A DNA stretch of 64,000 bases from Roseinatronobacter domitianus (GTDB taxonomy: Bacteria; Pseudomonadota; Alphaproteobacteria; Rhodobacterales; Rhodobacteraceae): assembly GCF_023336755.1 (NCBI RefSeq), contig NZ_JALZWP010000006.1, positions 124,001 to 188,000 of the forward strand, given 5' to 3'. This document shows, piece after piece, positions 25,752-35,113 of the stretch (position 1 is the first letter of the stretch; the number at the start of each line of letters is the position of its first letter). The notes under the pieces were generated by a model, which was not told the DNA's origin, made no database searches, and worked only from the letters and a program-made list of their open reading frames with translations. Made by a program: the position numbers and the translations under genes.

Positions 25752-27593
25752 ATGCTCAGGATTGACAACATCACCTTCGCCATGCAGGGCAACCCATTGT
25801 TTGAGGGTGCCTCTGCGACCATTCCGACTGGCCACAAGGTGGGCATTGTCGGGCGCAACGGGGCGGGGAAAACCACGCTCTTTCGCATATTGCGCGGCGA
25901 ATACCCGCTCGAAGGCGGCAAGATAGACCTACCCGCCCGCGCCAAGATCGGCGGCGTGGCACAAGAGGTGCCGTCCTCGTCCACATCCTTGCTGGACACG
26001 GTGCTGGAAGCCGATACCGAGCGCGCGGCGCTGATGGCCGAAGCCGAGACCGCGACGGACCCGGAACGCATTGCCGCCGTGCAAACGCGGCTGGCCGATA
26101 TTGACGCATGGTCGGCTGAAGGGCGCGCGGCGACCATCCTGAAAGGCTTGGGCTTTGACGCGCAAGCGCAGGCGCGGCCTTGTTCCGATTTCTCGGGCGG
26201 TTGGCGGATGCGGGTGGCTTTGGCCGGGGTGTTGTTCGCGCAGCCCGACTTGTTGCTGCTGGATGAACCGACCAACTATCTGGATCTGGAAGGCGCTTTG
26301 TGGCTGGAAGGCTACCTGATGCGCTACCCGCATACGGTGCTGATTATCAGCCATGATCGGGGCCTGTTGAACCGCGCGGTGGGGCACATCCTGCACCTCG
26401 AAGACCGCAAGCTGACGCTGTATACCGGCGGTTATGACGGGTTTGCCAAACTGCGGGCCGAGCGCCGCGCCGCACTTGCCGCCGAGGCTGACAAGGTGGC
26501 GGCCAAGCGTGCGCATATGCAGAAATTCGTCGACCGCTTCCGCGCGCAGGCGACCAAGGCCAAGCAGGCGCAATCGCGGCTGAAGATGCTGGAGAAGCTG
26601 TCGCCCATCACACCCCCTGCCGAGGCCGCGCGCCATGTGTTCAGCTTTCCCGAACCCGAGGAGCTATCGCCCCCCATTCTGCGGCTGGAAGGAGCAAGCG
26701 TGGGCTATGACGGCCCGCCGGTGCTGCGGGGCTTGGACCTGCGGATTGACCAGGATGACCGCATCGCGCTGTTGGGGCGCAATGGGGAGGGCAAATCGAC
26801 GCTGTCAAAGCTGCTGGCTGGCAAGCTGGACGGCAGCGGCACACTGACGCGCGCGACCAAGCTGCGGGTGGGCTATTTCGCCCAGCATCAGGTCGATGAG
26901 CTGGAACTCGACGAGACACCCTTGCAGCATTTGCAGCGCGAACGCCCGCATGAAGCCCCGCCGCGCCTGCGCGCGCGTTTGGCGGGTTTTGGGCTGATGG
27001 CCGAGCAAGCCGAAACCATCGTGCGCAAACTGTCGGGCGGGCAGAAGGCGCGGCTGTCTCTGCTGCTGGCGACGCTGGATGCGCCGCATATGCTGATATT
27101 GGATGAGCCGACCAACCACCTTGACATCGAATCCCGCGAGGCGCTGGTCGAGGCGCTGACCGCCTATACCGGCGCGGTCATTCTGGTCAGCCATGACATG
27201 CATTTGCTGTCGCTGGTCGCGGACCGGCTATGGTTGGTCAAGGACGGCAATGTGCGCCCCTATGAAGGGGATCTGGACGCTTATCGCGCGACGCTTCTTG
27301 CAGGGGACGACAAACCCGCCCGTGCCCCGGCGCCAAAACCCAAACGCGCCAGCCGCGACGAGATCAGCTCTATGCGCCAAGAGGTCAGCCGCGCCGAAGC
27401 GCGCATCGCCAAGCTGGAAGATATGCGCGACAAGCTGGCGAAAAAGTTGGCCGACCCTGCGATCTATGAAGAAGAGCGCGCCGGCGATCTGCGCGTATGG
27501 CAAGCCAAATACGCCGAGGTGATGGACGCGATGGACCGTGCCGAGGCGCTTTGGATCGCCGCGCAGGAAAGCTACGAGAAAGCCACCGCCTAG
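25752..27593 (+). CDS. ABC-F family ATPase
   Basis: The 613-residue protein has two ABC ATPase domains and no membrane segments, the hallmark of ABC-F translation factors. The first has Walker A GRNGAGKT (about 35-42), signature FSGGWRMR and Walker B LLLLDEPTN; the second has GRNGEGKS, LSGGQKAR and MLILDEPTNHLD. The linker after the first domain is Lys/Arg-rich. A C-terminal coiled coil follows. Members act on ribosomes in stress or antibiotic protection; the subgroup resembles Uup/YheS. The start follows no strong ribosome site. Confidence 0.93.
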   Translation: MLRIDNITFAMQGNPLFEGASATIPTGHKVGIVGRNGAGKTTLFRILRGEYPLEGGKIDLPARAKIGGVAQEVPSSSTSLLDTVLEADTERAALMAEAETATDPERIAAVQTRLADIDAWSAEGRAATILKGLGFDAQAQARPCSDFSGGWRMRVALAGVLFAQPDLLLLDEPTNYLDLEGALWLEGYLMRYPHTVLIISHDRGLLNRAVGHILHLEDRKLTLYTGGYDGFAKLRAERRAALAAEADKVAAKRAHMQKFVDRFRAQATKAKQAQSRLKMLEKLSPITPPAEAARHVFSFPEPEELSPPILRLEGASVGYDGPPVLRGLDLRIDQDDRIALLGRNGEGKSTLSKLLAGKLDGSGTLTRATKLRVGYFAQHQVDELELDETPLQHLQRERPHEAPPRLRARLAGFGLMAEQAETIVRKLSGGQKARLSLLLATLDAPHMLILDEPTNHLDIESREALVEALTAYTGAVILVSHDMHLLSLVADRLWLVKDGNVRPYEGDLDAYRATLLAGDDKPARAPAPKPKRASRDEISSMRQEVSRAEARIAKLEDMRDKLAKKLADPAIYEEERAGDLRVWQAKYAEVMDAMDRAEALWIAAQESYEKATA

Positions 27594-27596
27594 AAT

Positions 27597-27616
27597 GTAT
27601 CGCGGTTACGCGATAC
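27597..27616. terminator. Hairpin after the ABC-F gene
   Basis: GTATCGCG (27597-27604) and CGCGATAC (27609-27616) form a perfect 8-bp stem with a GTTA loop, four bases after the stop codon. There is no T-run, so termination is uncertain. It lies in the spacer between converging genes. Confidence 0.5.
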
Positions 27617-27683
27617 GCTCTAACCTGTTGATAACGAATGTCCCGCAAACGCAAAACCGGTTCACAATTTTGCGCGGCGTGCT

Positions 27684-28736
27684 TTAGCCCATGAGCATAT
27701 CATCCGCGCCCAGCCGGTCGTAATGCAGCTTCAGGCGTTGCAACCCAATGCGCAGCACGATCTTGCCCGAGCGCGCGCACCAGCCCATTGCCTGTTCGGC
27801 GCTTTCCACCCCTTCAAGGTGGCAACAAACGCGCAGCACCATGTCCGACAGGCCAGGGCCAAGGTCTTGCAGCGCGCCCAGCACTCGGCCCCGCGCAGCC
27901 CGCGTGCCGGGTGGGGCAATATTGGGGCCGGGCAGCGCACGTTTCTGAAGCGCGCGGGTCAGACGGTCCACGGGCATCGGCTCCAGCCGGTCAAGTTGCG
28001 CCATCACGAAATCCTCGCGCAGCCGGTCGGCCGCATGCACCAGTTCGGGCACAAGAAAGGCTGTGCCCGACTTGTCGCGCCGACGCGCCAGAACGGCGAT
28101 CGGGGTTTCCACTGTCCCGTAGCGGACCCGGCGGGCCGTGGGGCTGTCATCATCCTGCGCCCGCAACGCGGCCAAGCCTTCGGGGCTTGCGACATAGCTG
28201 CGCACCCGACCTTCGCGACAACAGGTAATCCACGCCTTCAGCGCCAGCATTTCGGCCAGAGTTCGGTCGAACACGCGCACCCGTTCGGTGCGGCCCTGCC
28301 CCATGTCCCGCAAGACCATCGCCTTGGGCATGTCGGGGGCCACGACAAGCTGTGCGCCCGGCATATCTAGATCGCGCAACACTGACACAAGGTCGCCAGA
28401 GGACCACGTGGGGGCGGTGGCGTCATGCACAAGGCAAGTGGATTGGGCCATATCGGAACGCTCCGTCTTGTTTTGGGGGGGCGGTGGTTCGCGCAGCACC
28501 TGGTCCAGCCGGTTCAGCGCATCATCCACCAAAGGGTCGTCGCGCCGGTTCTCAAACCGGCGGACCTGGCGCAGCACGGTCGAGGCATGGCACCCGGAAT
28601 TGCGCGCAAGCGCACGCAGCGACAGGCCTTCTGCCGTGTGCGACAGGTAAAGCCGTGCGCCCTTGGGCACCCAGTCGGGCAAGGATGCGCCGACCACCAA
28701 GGTGCAACCGGGGTCCACGCGGGTTTGTGCTGACAT
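27684..28736 (-). CDS. DUF6456 protein with N-terminal helix-turn-helix
   Basis: The 350-residue protein has a helix-turn-helix-like segment at about residues 38-60 (SLRALARNSGCHASTVLRQVRRFE) and a conserved C-terminal domain (DRLEPMPVDRLTRALQKR, then LQDLGPGLSDMVLRVCCHLEGVE and WCARSGKIVLRIGLQRLKLHY) that I recognise as DUF6456. It is widespread in Rhodobacterales and probably DNA-binding. ATG 28736 follows AAGGAGC. The neighbouring divergent gene is normally DUF6477; here that partner is broken. Confidence 0.85.
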   Translation of the reverse strand: MSAQTRVDPGCTLVVGASLPDWVPKGARLYLSHTAEGLSLRALARNSGCHASTVLRQVRRFENRRDDPLVDDALNRLDQVLREPPPPQNKTERSDMAQSTCLVHDATAPTWSSGDLVSVLRDLDMPGAQLVVAPDMPKAMVLRDMGQGRTERVRVFDRTLAEMLALKAWITCCREGRVRSYVASPEGLAALRAQDDDSPTARRVRYGTVETPIAVLARRRDKSGTAFLVPELVHAADRLREDFVMAQLDRLEPMPVDRLTRALQKRALPGPNIAPPGTRAARGRVLGALQDLGPGLSDMVLRVCCHLEGVESAEQAMGWCARSGKIVLRIGLQRLKLHYDRLGADDMLMG

Positions 28737-28931
28737 GCCGCGCCGTGCTCCTTTTCGAAAAACAGCCTATAGTTGCATTTATTACCGGGCGGTTAACCGT
28801 GATCCGATTGCGCAAGGATGCCGGGAAATCCCTAAACACGGTTGAACGCAGCGCGCGCTGAGGCACGCTGAAAACGCAACACTTGGAAAGCTGTGCGATT
28901 ATTCAGCTCTGTTTGTTTCAGGAGTTCGCAG

Positions 28932-29240
28932 ATGGACCAATCCACACATGGCTTGCAAACCACGATCCGGCCTCGCCTTATGGTTGTCGCCGCACGACAT
29001 GGGCTGGCGCAATATGACCGCGCGCGCAGCCTTGGGCGCCTGTTGGGCCTGCCGCTGGGATAAGGCTTGCCCGACGCGGCCACGGCGCAGGATACCCTTG
29101 TGCGCCGCGAGGCCGAAATGGAGCGCGCGCGGCGCAATCACGACGCAAGCTGGCATCCCGCTTAACATGTGCTGGTGATGACCGCGCTCTTGCACGAAGC
29201 GCGCAGCCGGGCCGAGGGCATGGCATCGAACGCGGTTTGA
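28932..29240 (+). pseudogene. DUF6477 gene with two in-frame stops
   Basis: A single frame from ATG 28932, behind CAGGAG, translates as a DUF6477-like protein: MDQSTHGLQTTIRPRLMVVA, then ARHGLAQYDRARSLGRLLG. It is interrupted by TAA at 29061-29063 and again by TAA at 29163-29165 and ends with TGA 29238-29240. The parts after each stop still fit the family (REAEMERARRNHDASWHPA, then HVLVMTALLHEARS). No frameshift is needed. Each stop differs by one base from a sense codon such as CAA, AAA or GAA. The gene stands divergent to DUF6456, as expected for the pair. Confidence 0.75.
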
Positions 29241-29268
29241 TAAGCTGTCGCGGGCGCCTTATGCAAAG

Positions 29269-29922
29269 CTAAAGCGAAAAACGCTCCGCCGCGATCGAGT
29301 CCTGCCGCAAGCGGGTCTCAAATGCGCGTGAGATGTGTTCTTTCAGCGCATTGTAGGCAGCGTCGCCGTCGCCAGAGGCAATGGCTTCGACAATGGCGGA
29401 ATGCTCTTCCAGCGTGCGTTCGCCCCGCCCGGCCACCGAAATCGAGGTGCTGGCCAAGAGCGCCATCGACCGATGGACAAGGTCAAGTTGTTGCACAAGG
29501 TAGCGATTATGCGAGGCAAGGTGGATCTGCTTGTGAAACCGGCGGTTGGCCCGGCTTAGCGCCTGAGGGTCGCCCATCAGCCGCGCGTCTTCCTCTATCA
29601 TGATCCGCAGCAACCGCACTTCTTCATCGGTCGCGTGGCGTGCCGCAAGCCGGGCGGCCAGCCCCTCCAGTTCCGAGCGCACAATATAAAGTTCGGCCAG
29701 TTGGTTGTGGTCAAGCGACGCCACGATCAGCGAGCGCCCGTCGCGTGTCAGCAAGGATTGCGTTTCCAGCCGTTGCAGGGCTTCGCGGATCGGGGTGCGC
29801 GACACGCCGAAACGATCCGCCAGTTCCGATTCCACCAAACGGTCGCCGGGCTTGTAAACGCCGACATCTATCGCTTCCAGTATCAGGGAATACGCGTCCT
29901 TGAGGAGTTTGGTCTCGGTCAT
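29269..29922 (-). CDS. GntR family regulator, FadR/FCD type
   Basis: The 217-residue protein has a GntR winged helix at the N-terminus (DRLVESELADRFGVSRTPIREALQRLE, about residues 25-51) and an all-helical FCD ligand domain with metal-site histidines (RRFHKQIHLASHNR). ATG 29922 begins MTETKLLKDAYSLILEAID; upstream in-frame codons overlap the promoter region of the divergent phosphatase gene. The ligand cannot be predicted. It likely responds to a small organic acid. Confidence 0.88.
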   Translation of the reverse strand: MTETKLLKDAYSLILEAIDVGVYKPGDRLVESELADRFGVSRTPIREALQRLETQSLLTRDGRSLIVASLDHNQLAELYIVRSELEGLAARLAARHATDEEVRLLRIMIEEDARLMGDPQALSRANRRFHKQIHLASHNRYLVQQLDLVHRSMALLASTSISVAGRGERTLEEHSAIVEAIASGDGDAAYNALKEHISRAFETRLRQDSIAAERFSL

Positions 29923-30022
29923 CTTGTGCTCTTGTGTCGTGGACTTCGACAAAACAGCGATTTTGACAGAAAGACAACCCGCAATCCTTGCCACTCTGCG
30001 CCGCGCGGCTATGCTACGTCCC

Positions 30023-30670
30023 ATGCCAGCCGCTTTTTTCAGCCATGTCCGCACTTGGGTCTTCGACCTCGACAACACTCTCTACCCCTCGCATATGGGG
30101 GTGTTCGACCAGATCGACAGGCGCATGACGGCCTATATCATGGACGCGCTGGGGCTGGAGCGCGCGGCGGCGGACCGGATGCGCCATGATTACTGGCAAC
30201 GCTACGGCACCACGCTGGCCGGGCTGATGCGCGAGCATGACATGGACCCCGAACCTTATATGATCGCGGTGCATGATATCGACTTTTCGGTGCTCTCGCC
30301 GGATGCGGATTTGCGCGCCCGGATCGCGGCGCTGCCGGGGCGCAAAATTGTCTACACCAACGGGTCGGCACCCTATGCTCAGCGTGTGCTGGAAGCGCGC
30401 GGGCTGGATGGTCTGTTTGGTGCGCTTTATGGCGTGGAACATGCCGGTTATCGGCCAAAGCCCGAAGCCGATGCCTTTGCAACGGTCTTTGCATTGGATG
30501 GGCTGGACCCGAAGGCCGCAGCTATGTTCGAGGATGATCCCCGCAATCTGGCGGCACCACATGCCATGGGCTTGCGCACCGTGCATGTTGCGCCAGACCC
30601 GGAAGATGCCATCCACATCCACCATCACACCCCCGATTTGACAGGGTTTCTGGCTGCGCTGACACGCTAG
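30023..30670 (+). CDS. HAD-family pyrimidine 5'-nucleotidase-like phosphatase
   Basis: The 215-residue protein shows the HAD motifs in order: VFDLDNTLYP with the nucleophile Asp (motif I), TNGS (II), the lysine in YRPKPEADAF (III) and FEDDPRNL (IV). The cap is the short helical type of the SDT1/pyrimidine 5'-nucleotidase group. ATG 30023 is chosen; ATG 30011 in the same frame is possible. It is divergent from the GntR gene. Substrate is inferred from family only. Confidence 0.88.
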   Translation: MPAAFFSHVRTWVFDLDNTLYPSHMGVFDQIDRRMTAYIMDALGLERAAADRMRHDYWQRYGTTLAGLMREHDMDPEPYMIAVHDIDFSVLSPDADLRARIAALPGRKIVYTNGSAPYAQRVLEARGLDGLFGALYGVEHAGYRPKPEADAFATVFALDGLDPKAAAMFEDDPRNLAAPHAMGLRTVHVAPDPEDAIHIHHHTPDLTGFLAALTR

Positions 30671-30770
30671 GCCGGACACCTGCGCGATTGTGCCGCGCGA
30701 CAATCTGCCATGCTGCGCTGCCGCGTGCGAAAACGTATTTCCACTTCAAATCTTTTGGAGGAACCACCCA

Positions 30771-30980
30771 ATGACCATGACCCTCGACGCCGGAAATACC
30801 AACGCCACCGCCAAGGACCCGAATTCGACTGTCGCGATCTGGGTCGCCATCGCGGTGTTCCTGACCGTCTTGGGCGGGTCGGCAGCAATCTTTGGTCTGG
30901 TCGGGCTGGTCGCGGTCATGGTGCCGGCTGCTCTTGGGATGGTCCTTATCCTGCTGCGGATTGTCACCGAAGGCATGTAA
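30771..30980 (+). CDS. Small two-helix membrane protein
   Basis: The 69-residue product has a polar N-terminus (MTMTLDAGNTNATAKDPN) followed by two hydrophobic helices (about 24-44 and 47-64). A strong TTTTGGAGG site precedes ATG 30771, which supports it as a real gene. I do not recognise the family. It lies between the phosphatase and the UbiH-like gene, 71 bases before the latter. Confidence 0.72.
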   Translation: MTMTLDAGNTNATAKDPNSTVAIWVAIAVFLTVLGGSAAIFGLVGLVAVMVPAALGMVLILLRIVTEGM

Positions 30981-31051
30981 CAGGGCAAGCTGCCGCATTG
31001 CCCTTTGACGCGCGCGTATTATGCTGTGCTCCACGTAGAAGGAGAGAGCAG

Positions 31052-32242
31052 ATGCGGGCGCGTTTTGATATTGTCGTATCGGGTGGCGGAATTGCGGGGC
31101 TAAGTGCGGCGGCTGTCTTCGGATCGCAGGGCTACAGCGTTCTATGCGTGGACCCGACGCCCCCGGTGATGGCCGAAGCAGACCCGACATCGGATCTGCG
31201 CACCACAGCGTTTTTGCAACCCTCGGTCGCGGTTTTGGAACTTGCGGGCCTTTGGGAACGTTACAAAGCTCACGCCACCCCCTTGCAGGTGATGCGCATT
31301 GTCGATGCGGGTGGCGACCAGCCCGAACCGCGTGTCAGCCATGACTTTGACGCCGCCGATATTTCAGAGCAACCTTTCGGATGGAACCTGCCTAACTGGC
31401 TGCTGCGCCGCGAATGCGTCGCGCGGCTGGAAGAGCTGCCCAATGTCACCTTTCGACCCGGTATTGGCACGCGCCGCCTGACAACGCGTGAAAGTGCTGC
31501 CATCGTGGGACTGAGCGATGGCACCTCGGTCGAGGCGCGGCTGCTGGTCGCCGCTGATGGCCGCAATTCACCGATGCGGCAGGCGCTGGGTATCGGGGTG
31601 CGCACCACGCGCTTTGGGCAAAAGGCGCTGGCCTTCGCCGTCACACATCCGGTTCCGCATGAGAATGTCTCGACAGAGATTCACCGCTCTGGTGGCCCGT
31701 TCACCTTCGTGCCGCTGCCCGACCGTGACGGAAAACCCTGTTCCGCCATTGTCTGGATGGAAACCGGGGTCGAGGCCGCGCGCCTGGCCGCCCTGCCCGT
31801 GCCCGAGTTCGAACGTGAGATGAACCGCCGGTCATGCGGGCTGTTCGGGCGGTTAACGCTGGCCTCGCGCCGCACAGTCTGGCCGATCATCAGCCAGATT
31901 GCAGAGCGGTTTCACGGGCAGCGCACGGCGCTGATGGCCGAAGCCGCGCATGTCGTCCCGCCCATCGGGGCGCAAGGGCTGAATATGTCTATGGCCGATC
32001 TGACGGCGCTGACCCGGTTGATGACGCCGGACAATCTGGGCGAAGCCGCACCGCTTGCGGCCTATACACGGCAACGTATGCCCGATGTCGCGCTGCGGGT
32101 GACGGGCGTGGGGATGCTGAACCGCGCGTCGATGCTGGACGCACGCCCCTTGCGCGACGCCCGCGCCGCAGCACTGAACGCGATGTATTCAGCAGCTCCG
32201 ATGCGCCGGACGCTGATGCAACTGGGAATCGGCGTGCGTTAA
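31052..32242 (+). CDS. UbiH/UbiF/COQ6-type FAD monooxygenase
   Basis: The 396-residue protein is a class A flavin hydroxylase. It shows the dinucleotide fold VSGGGIAGLSAAAVF near the N-terminus, the GRNSPMRQALG motif and the AEAAHVVPPIGAQGLNMSMAD flavin motif. The family hydroxylates the ubiquinone ring; quinone supply fits a phototroph. Whether it is UbiH, UbiF or the alphaproteobacterial UbiL cannot be decided from sequence alone. ATG 31052 follows AGAAGGAGAG. Confidence 0.9.
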   Translation: MRARFDIVVSGGGIAGLSAAAVFGSQGYSVLCVDPTPPVMAEADPTSDLRTTAFLQPSVAVLELAGLWERYKAHATPLQVMRIVDAGGDQPEPRVSHDFDAADISEQPFGWNLPNWLLRRECVARLEELPNVTFRPGIGTRRLTTRESAAIVGLSDGTSVEARLLVAADGRNSPMRQALGIGVRTTRFGQKALAFAVTHPVPHENVSTEIHRSGGPFTFVPLPDRDGKPCSAIVWMETGVEAARLAALPVPEFEREMNRRSCGLFGRLTLASRRTVWPIISQIAERFHGQRTALMAEAAHVVPPIGAQGLNMSMADLTALTRLMTPDNLGEAAPLAAYTRQRMPDVALRVTGVGMLNRASMLDARPLRDARAAALNAMYSAAPMRRTLMQLGIGVR

Positions 32243-32248
32243 GCACGC

Positions 32249-32281
32249 AAAAAGCCGCGCGAGCCTGTCGCGCGGCTTTTT
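32249..32281. terminator. Bidirectional intrinsic terminator
   Basis: AAAAAGCCGCGCG (32249-32261) and CGCGCGGCTTTTT (32269-32281) form a 13-bp stem with a 7-base loop and T-tracts both ways. It separates the converging UbiH-like and lpd genes. Confidence 0.92.
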
Positions 32282-32297
32282 CTGCGACCAACCGGCC

Positions 32298-33683
32298 TCA
32301 GGCGTGGATCGCACCGTCGCCGCAGGCCAACGCCGCTTCGCGCACCGCTTCGGAATAGGTCGGGTGCGCATGGCAGGTGCGCGCCAAGTCTTCGGCAGCG
32401 GCGCCAAATTCCATAGCCACGCAAATTTCATGGATCAGGTCGCCCGCATAAGGCCCGATGATATGCGCGCCAAGGATGCGGTCGCTGTCCTTATCGGCAA
32501 GGATTTTAACAAACCCGTCCGCCGCGAAATTCGCCTTCGCGCGGCCATTGCCCATAAAGCTGAACTTGCCAACCTTGTAGGCGCGGCCTTGATCCTTGAG
32601 CGTCTCTTCGGTTTCACCCACGGACGCGACCTCTGGCCAGGTGTAGATCACGCCGGGAATAACGCCGTAATTGACATGGCCCGCCTGCCCCGCCAGCACT
32701 TCGGCCACGGCCATGCCTTCATCCTCGGCTTTATGCGCGAGCATTGGGCCGTCGATCGCGTCGCCAATCGCGTAGATGCCGTCAACGCTGGTCTTGTAAT
32801 GGCTGTCGGTGGCGATCTGGCCGCGCTTGGTGATCTCGACCCCCAACGCCTCCAGCCCAAGACCATCGGTATAGGGGCGGCGCCCCGTGGCCAGCAGCAC
32901 CGTGTCGGCATCGAGCGTGTGTTCGCTATCATCCTTGCGCAGCTTGTAGGTGACGGTGGCCTTGGTCTTGGTCGCCGTGGCCCCCTGCACCGCCGCACCC
33001 AGAACAAACTTCAGGCCCTGCTTGGTCAGTAGCTTCTGGAAGGTCTTGGCCACCTCTGCATCATTGCCGGGGATGATGCGGTCAAGGTATTCGACCACCG
33101 TCACCTCTGCCCCCAGACGCGCATAGACAGAGCCCATTTCCAGCCCGATCACACCTGCGCCGATCACGACCAGCTTTTTCGGAATCTTGCCAAGTTCCAG
33201 CGCGCCGGTCGAGGTGACAATCACCTTTTCATCCACCTCTACGCCCGGCAGCGGGCTGCTTTCCGACCCGGAGGCGATGACGATCTTTTTGGCCTCATGC
33301 ACCGTGTCGCCCACTTTCACCTGACCGGGCGCGGGGATGCTGGCCCAGCCTTTCAACCAGTCGACCTTGTTCTTTTTGAACAGAAACTCGATGCCCTTGG
33401 TGTTCTGACCGATCGTATCGGCCTTGTAAGACAGCATCTTTTTCCAGTCGACCTTGGGCTTCGCCCCGGTCAGGCCCATCGCGTCAAAATTATGGGCTGC
33501 TTCGTGCAACTGATGCGTGGCGTGCAGCAGCGCCTTCGACGGGATGCAGCCAACGTTCAGGCAGGTGCCGCCCAAGGTCTCGCGCCCTTCGACGCAGGCC
33601 ACCTTCAGGCCAAGCTGGGCCGCGCGGATGGCACAGACATAGCCGCCGGGGCCGGAACCGATGACGATGAGATCGTAGGACAT
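32298..33683 (-). CDS. lpd: Dihydrolipoamide dehydrogenase (E3)
   Basis: E3 reoxidises lipoyl groups of 2-oxo acid dehydrogenases with FAD and NAD. The 461-residue product has the FAD motif [11 protein letters not shown], the redox disulfide [13 protein letters not shown] (Cys-41/Cys-46), the NAD motif [12 protein letters not shown] and the C-terminal [10 protein letters not shown] His-Glu dyad. The start follows AAAAAGGAAATC. It is the last gene of the sucCDAB-lpd block, after MAPEG and a palindromic element. Confidence 0.97.
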   Translation of the reverse strand: MSYDLIVIGSGPGGYVCAIRAAQLGLKVACVEGRETLGGTCLNVGCIPSKALLHATHQLHEAAHNFDAMGLTGAKPKVDWKKMLSYKADTIGQNTKGIEFLFKKNKVDWLKGWASIPAPGQVKVGDTVHEAKKIVIASGSESSPLPGVEVDEKVIVTSTGALELGKIPKKLVVIGAGVIGLEMGSVYARLGAEVTVVEYLDRIIPGNDAEVAKTFQKLLTKQGLKFVLGAAVQGATATKTKATVTYKLRKDDSEHTLDADTVLLATGRRPYTDGLGLEALGVEITKRGQIATDSHYKTSVDGIYAIGDAIDGPMLAHKAEDEGMAVAEVLAGQAGHVNYGVIPGVIYTWPEVASVGETEETLKDQGRAYKVGKFSFMGNGRAKANFAADGFVKILADKDSDRILGAHIIGPYAGDLIHEICVAMEFGAAAEDLARTCHAHPTYSEAVREAALACGDGAIHA

Positions 33684-33710
33684 GAGATTTCCTTTTTGTT
33701 GCCGGGGTCA

Positions 33711-33777
33711 GGGGGCGCTTCGCCCCCCTCGGGCCTGTCGGCCCTCACCCCCCGAGGATATTTGGGCAAGGATGAAA
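33711..33777 (+). repeat. Dispersed palindromic element, copy C
   Basis: The copy reads GGGGGCGCTTCGCCCCC hairpin, a GGGCC-TGTC-GGCCC stem, CCCCCC, then GAGGATATTTGGGCAAGG and ATGAA. It lies between the MAPEG gene and lpd. Confidence 0.78.
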
Positions 33778-33779
33778 CA

Positions 33780-34175
33780 CTAGAGAAGCGCAATCACAAG
33801 GAGCAGGATAGAGCAAAGATATCCGATTCCGAAGAAGACCGAACGCCAAGGTTGCCAGCCAAACAGATAGGCTGGCACAAAGAGGAAGCGTGCGCCCAGA
33901 TAGGCAAGCGCGAGCGCGCCGGTAAGCAGGCTTTCCTTGCCTGCGAGTGTGACAGTGGTCACGGCCACGGCAAAGAGTAGCAGCGCCTCTTGATGGTTTT
34001 GATAGGCGCGCTGTAGCCGCGCAGTGCCCGGTGAAAGCGGCTGCGGTGGATCGGTGTCGCGTGGCGAGATAAAATAGCGCGACCCGATTTCCAGATTGGC
34101 CCTCAACGCGACATGCGCCAGTTGCGCGGCCCAAAGCAGGCCAGCGCTGGCGAGGCAGATCAACTCTAAGCTCAT
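33780..34175 (-). CDS. MAPEG family membrane protein
   Basis: The 131-residue protein has four predicted membrane helices and the MAPEG features: an early LRANLEIGSRYFISPRD loop and an RAYQNHQEALLLFAVAV segment with the conserved NHxE. Members are glutathione-dependent or eicosanoid-type enzymes in eukaryotes; bacterial roles are mostly unknown. Its start overlaps the stop of the upstream sulfotransferase gene by 4 bases (ATGA), so the two are cotranscribed. Confidence 0.88.
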   Translation of the reverse strand: MSLELICLASAGLLWAAQLAHVALRANLEIGSRYFISPRDTDPPQPLSPGTARLQRAYQNHQEALLLFAVAVTTVTLAGKESLLTGALALAYLGARFLFVPAYLFGWQPWRSVFFGIGYLCSILLLVIALL

Positions 34176-35056
34176 GCAACCCCCTCTATCCGGTCGGGTT
34201 CGTAACCGAAAGCCGCGAAATCGGCCGCGAAGATGGACGCGATGCGGGCGCGCGCCTCCGGGGTGAAAAACGGGGTCGGGTCGGTTTTAGGCTGCCGGTT
34301 CCGCGGCTGCATTGCGCTATGGGGCAGTTCGCGACCCAGCCGCGCGCAAACCTCTGCATAAAAGCTGCCAAAGTCTTCGGTGCGACCGATGATGTCCGGG
34401 CGCAGGATTTCTGGGCGGATATTGGTGGTTTGCGGGCGGAAATGAGCATCGGCCATCCAACCGCCAAGCGCGTCTTCGGCGGCGACCCAATCAAGGAACC
34501 GCACAAACCCGTCGGGCGTGCCAATGTGGCGCGCCCAGTCAAAGCCCACAAGCGCGGTCATGCGCAGGCGATGACGGGCGAAAGCTTCGGACCCGGCTTG
34601 CTGCGCGCGGCAGATATAGAAATACCCCGATAGCGCGCGGCTGGCCGGGTGGCGCACCGTTGTGAAACGCAGGCATTGCCCCAAGGCGGCCTGCGCATCA
34701 GACACATCAGGATGTTCGGGCAGGCGTGCCAGAAGCCGCGCCTCTGCCAGCCGGTGGGTGATCGTGTCTTGCTCGAACGGATTGGCGATCTCGGCGCTCA
34801 GCGGTTGACCAAATTCCAGCGCGAACAGAAATGCCAGCACCGAACTGGAGCCGGCCTTGTTATTGGGCTTGAACGCCCAGGCCAGATTGCGCGGCACGAA
34901 GGTATAGAGGAAATACTGGTGCAACCTGTTGCGGTTGGCAAACGCATCGGGCAGCGACCGGAACGCGGGATCGGTCGCGGCGCGCTGCGCGGCATGGTCA
35001 CGCAAGGGCGCCGCGAAAACGTCGTTCAATGGCTTGGTTTGCGAGGAGGAGGTCAT
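34172..35056 (-). CDS. Sulfotransferase family 2 domain protein
   Basis: The 294-residue protein has a PAPS-binding pattern: NNKAGSSSV (about 65-73) as the 5'-phosphosulfate loop and VRHPASRALSGYFY (134-147) as the 3'-phosphate motif with Arg and Ser. The helical remainder fits the carbohydrate-sulfotransferase-like family 2. The acceptor is unknown. It lies in the suc block between sucB and MAPEG, unrelated in function, and may be part of the same transcript. Confidence 0.8.
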   Translation of the reverse strand: MTSSSQTKPLNDVFAAPLRDHAAQRAATDPAFRSLPDAFANRNRLHQYFLYTFVPRNLAWAFKPNNKAGSSSVLAFLFALEFGQPLSAEIANPFEQDTITHRLAEARLLARLPEHPDVSDAQAALGQCLRFTTVRHPASRALSGYFYICRAQQAGSEAFARHRLRMTALVGFDWARHIGTPDGFVRFLDWVAAEDALGGWMADAHFRPQTTNIRPEILRPDIIGRTEDFGSFYAEVCARLGRELPHSAMQPRNRQPKTDPTPFFTPEARARIASIFAADFAAFGYEPDRIEGVA

Positions 35057-35113
35057 AAACAGCCCTTGCTGGCCGGGTTGCGCGCGCTGCCAAGCAACGC
35101 GCGCTACGCTTGC

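Noticed and set aside
23988-25835. 615-codon minus-strand open frame
   Set aside because: It is antisense to leuA, whose full set of motifs is on the plus strand.
28352-28861. Plus-strand open frames opposite DUF6456
   Set aside because: They mirror the DUF6456 coding strand and have no start signal or family pattern.
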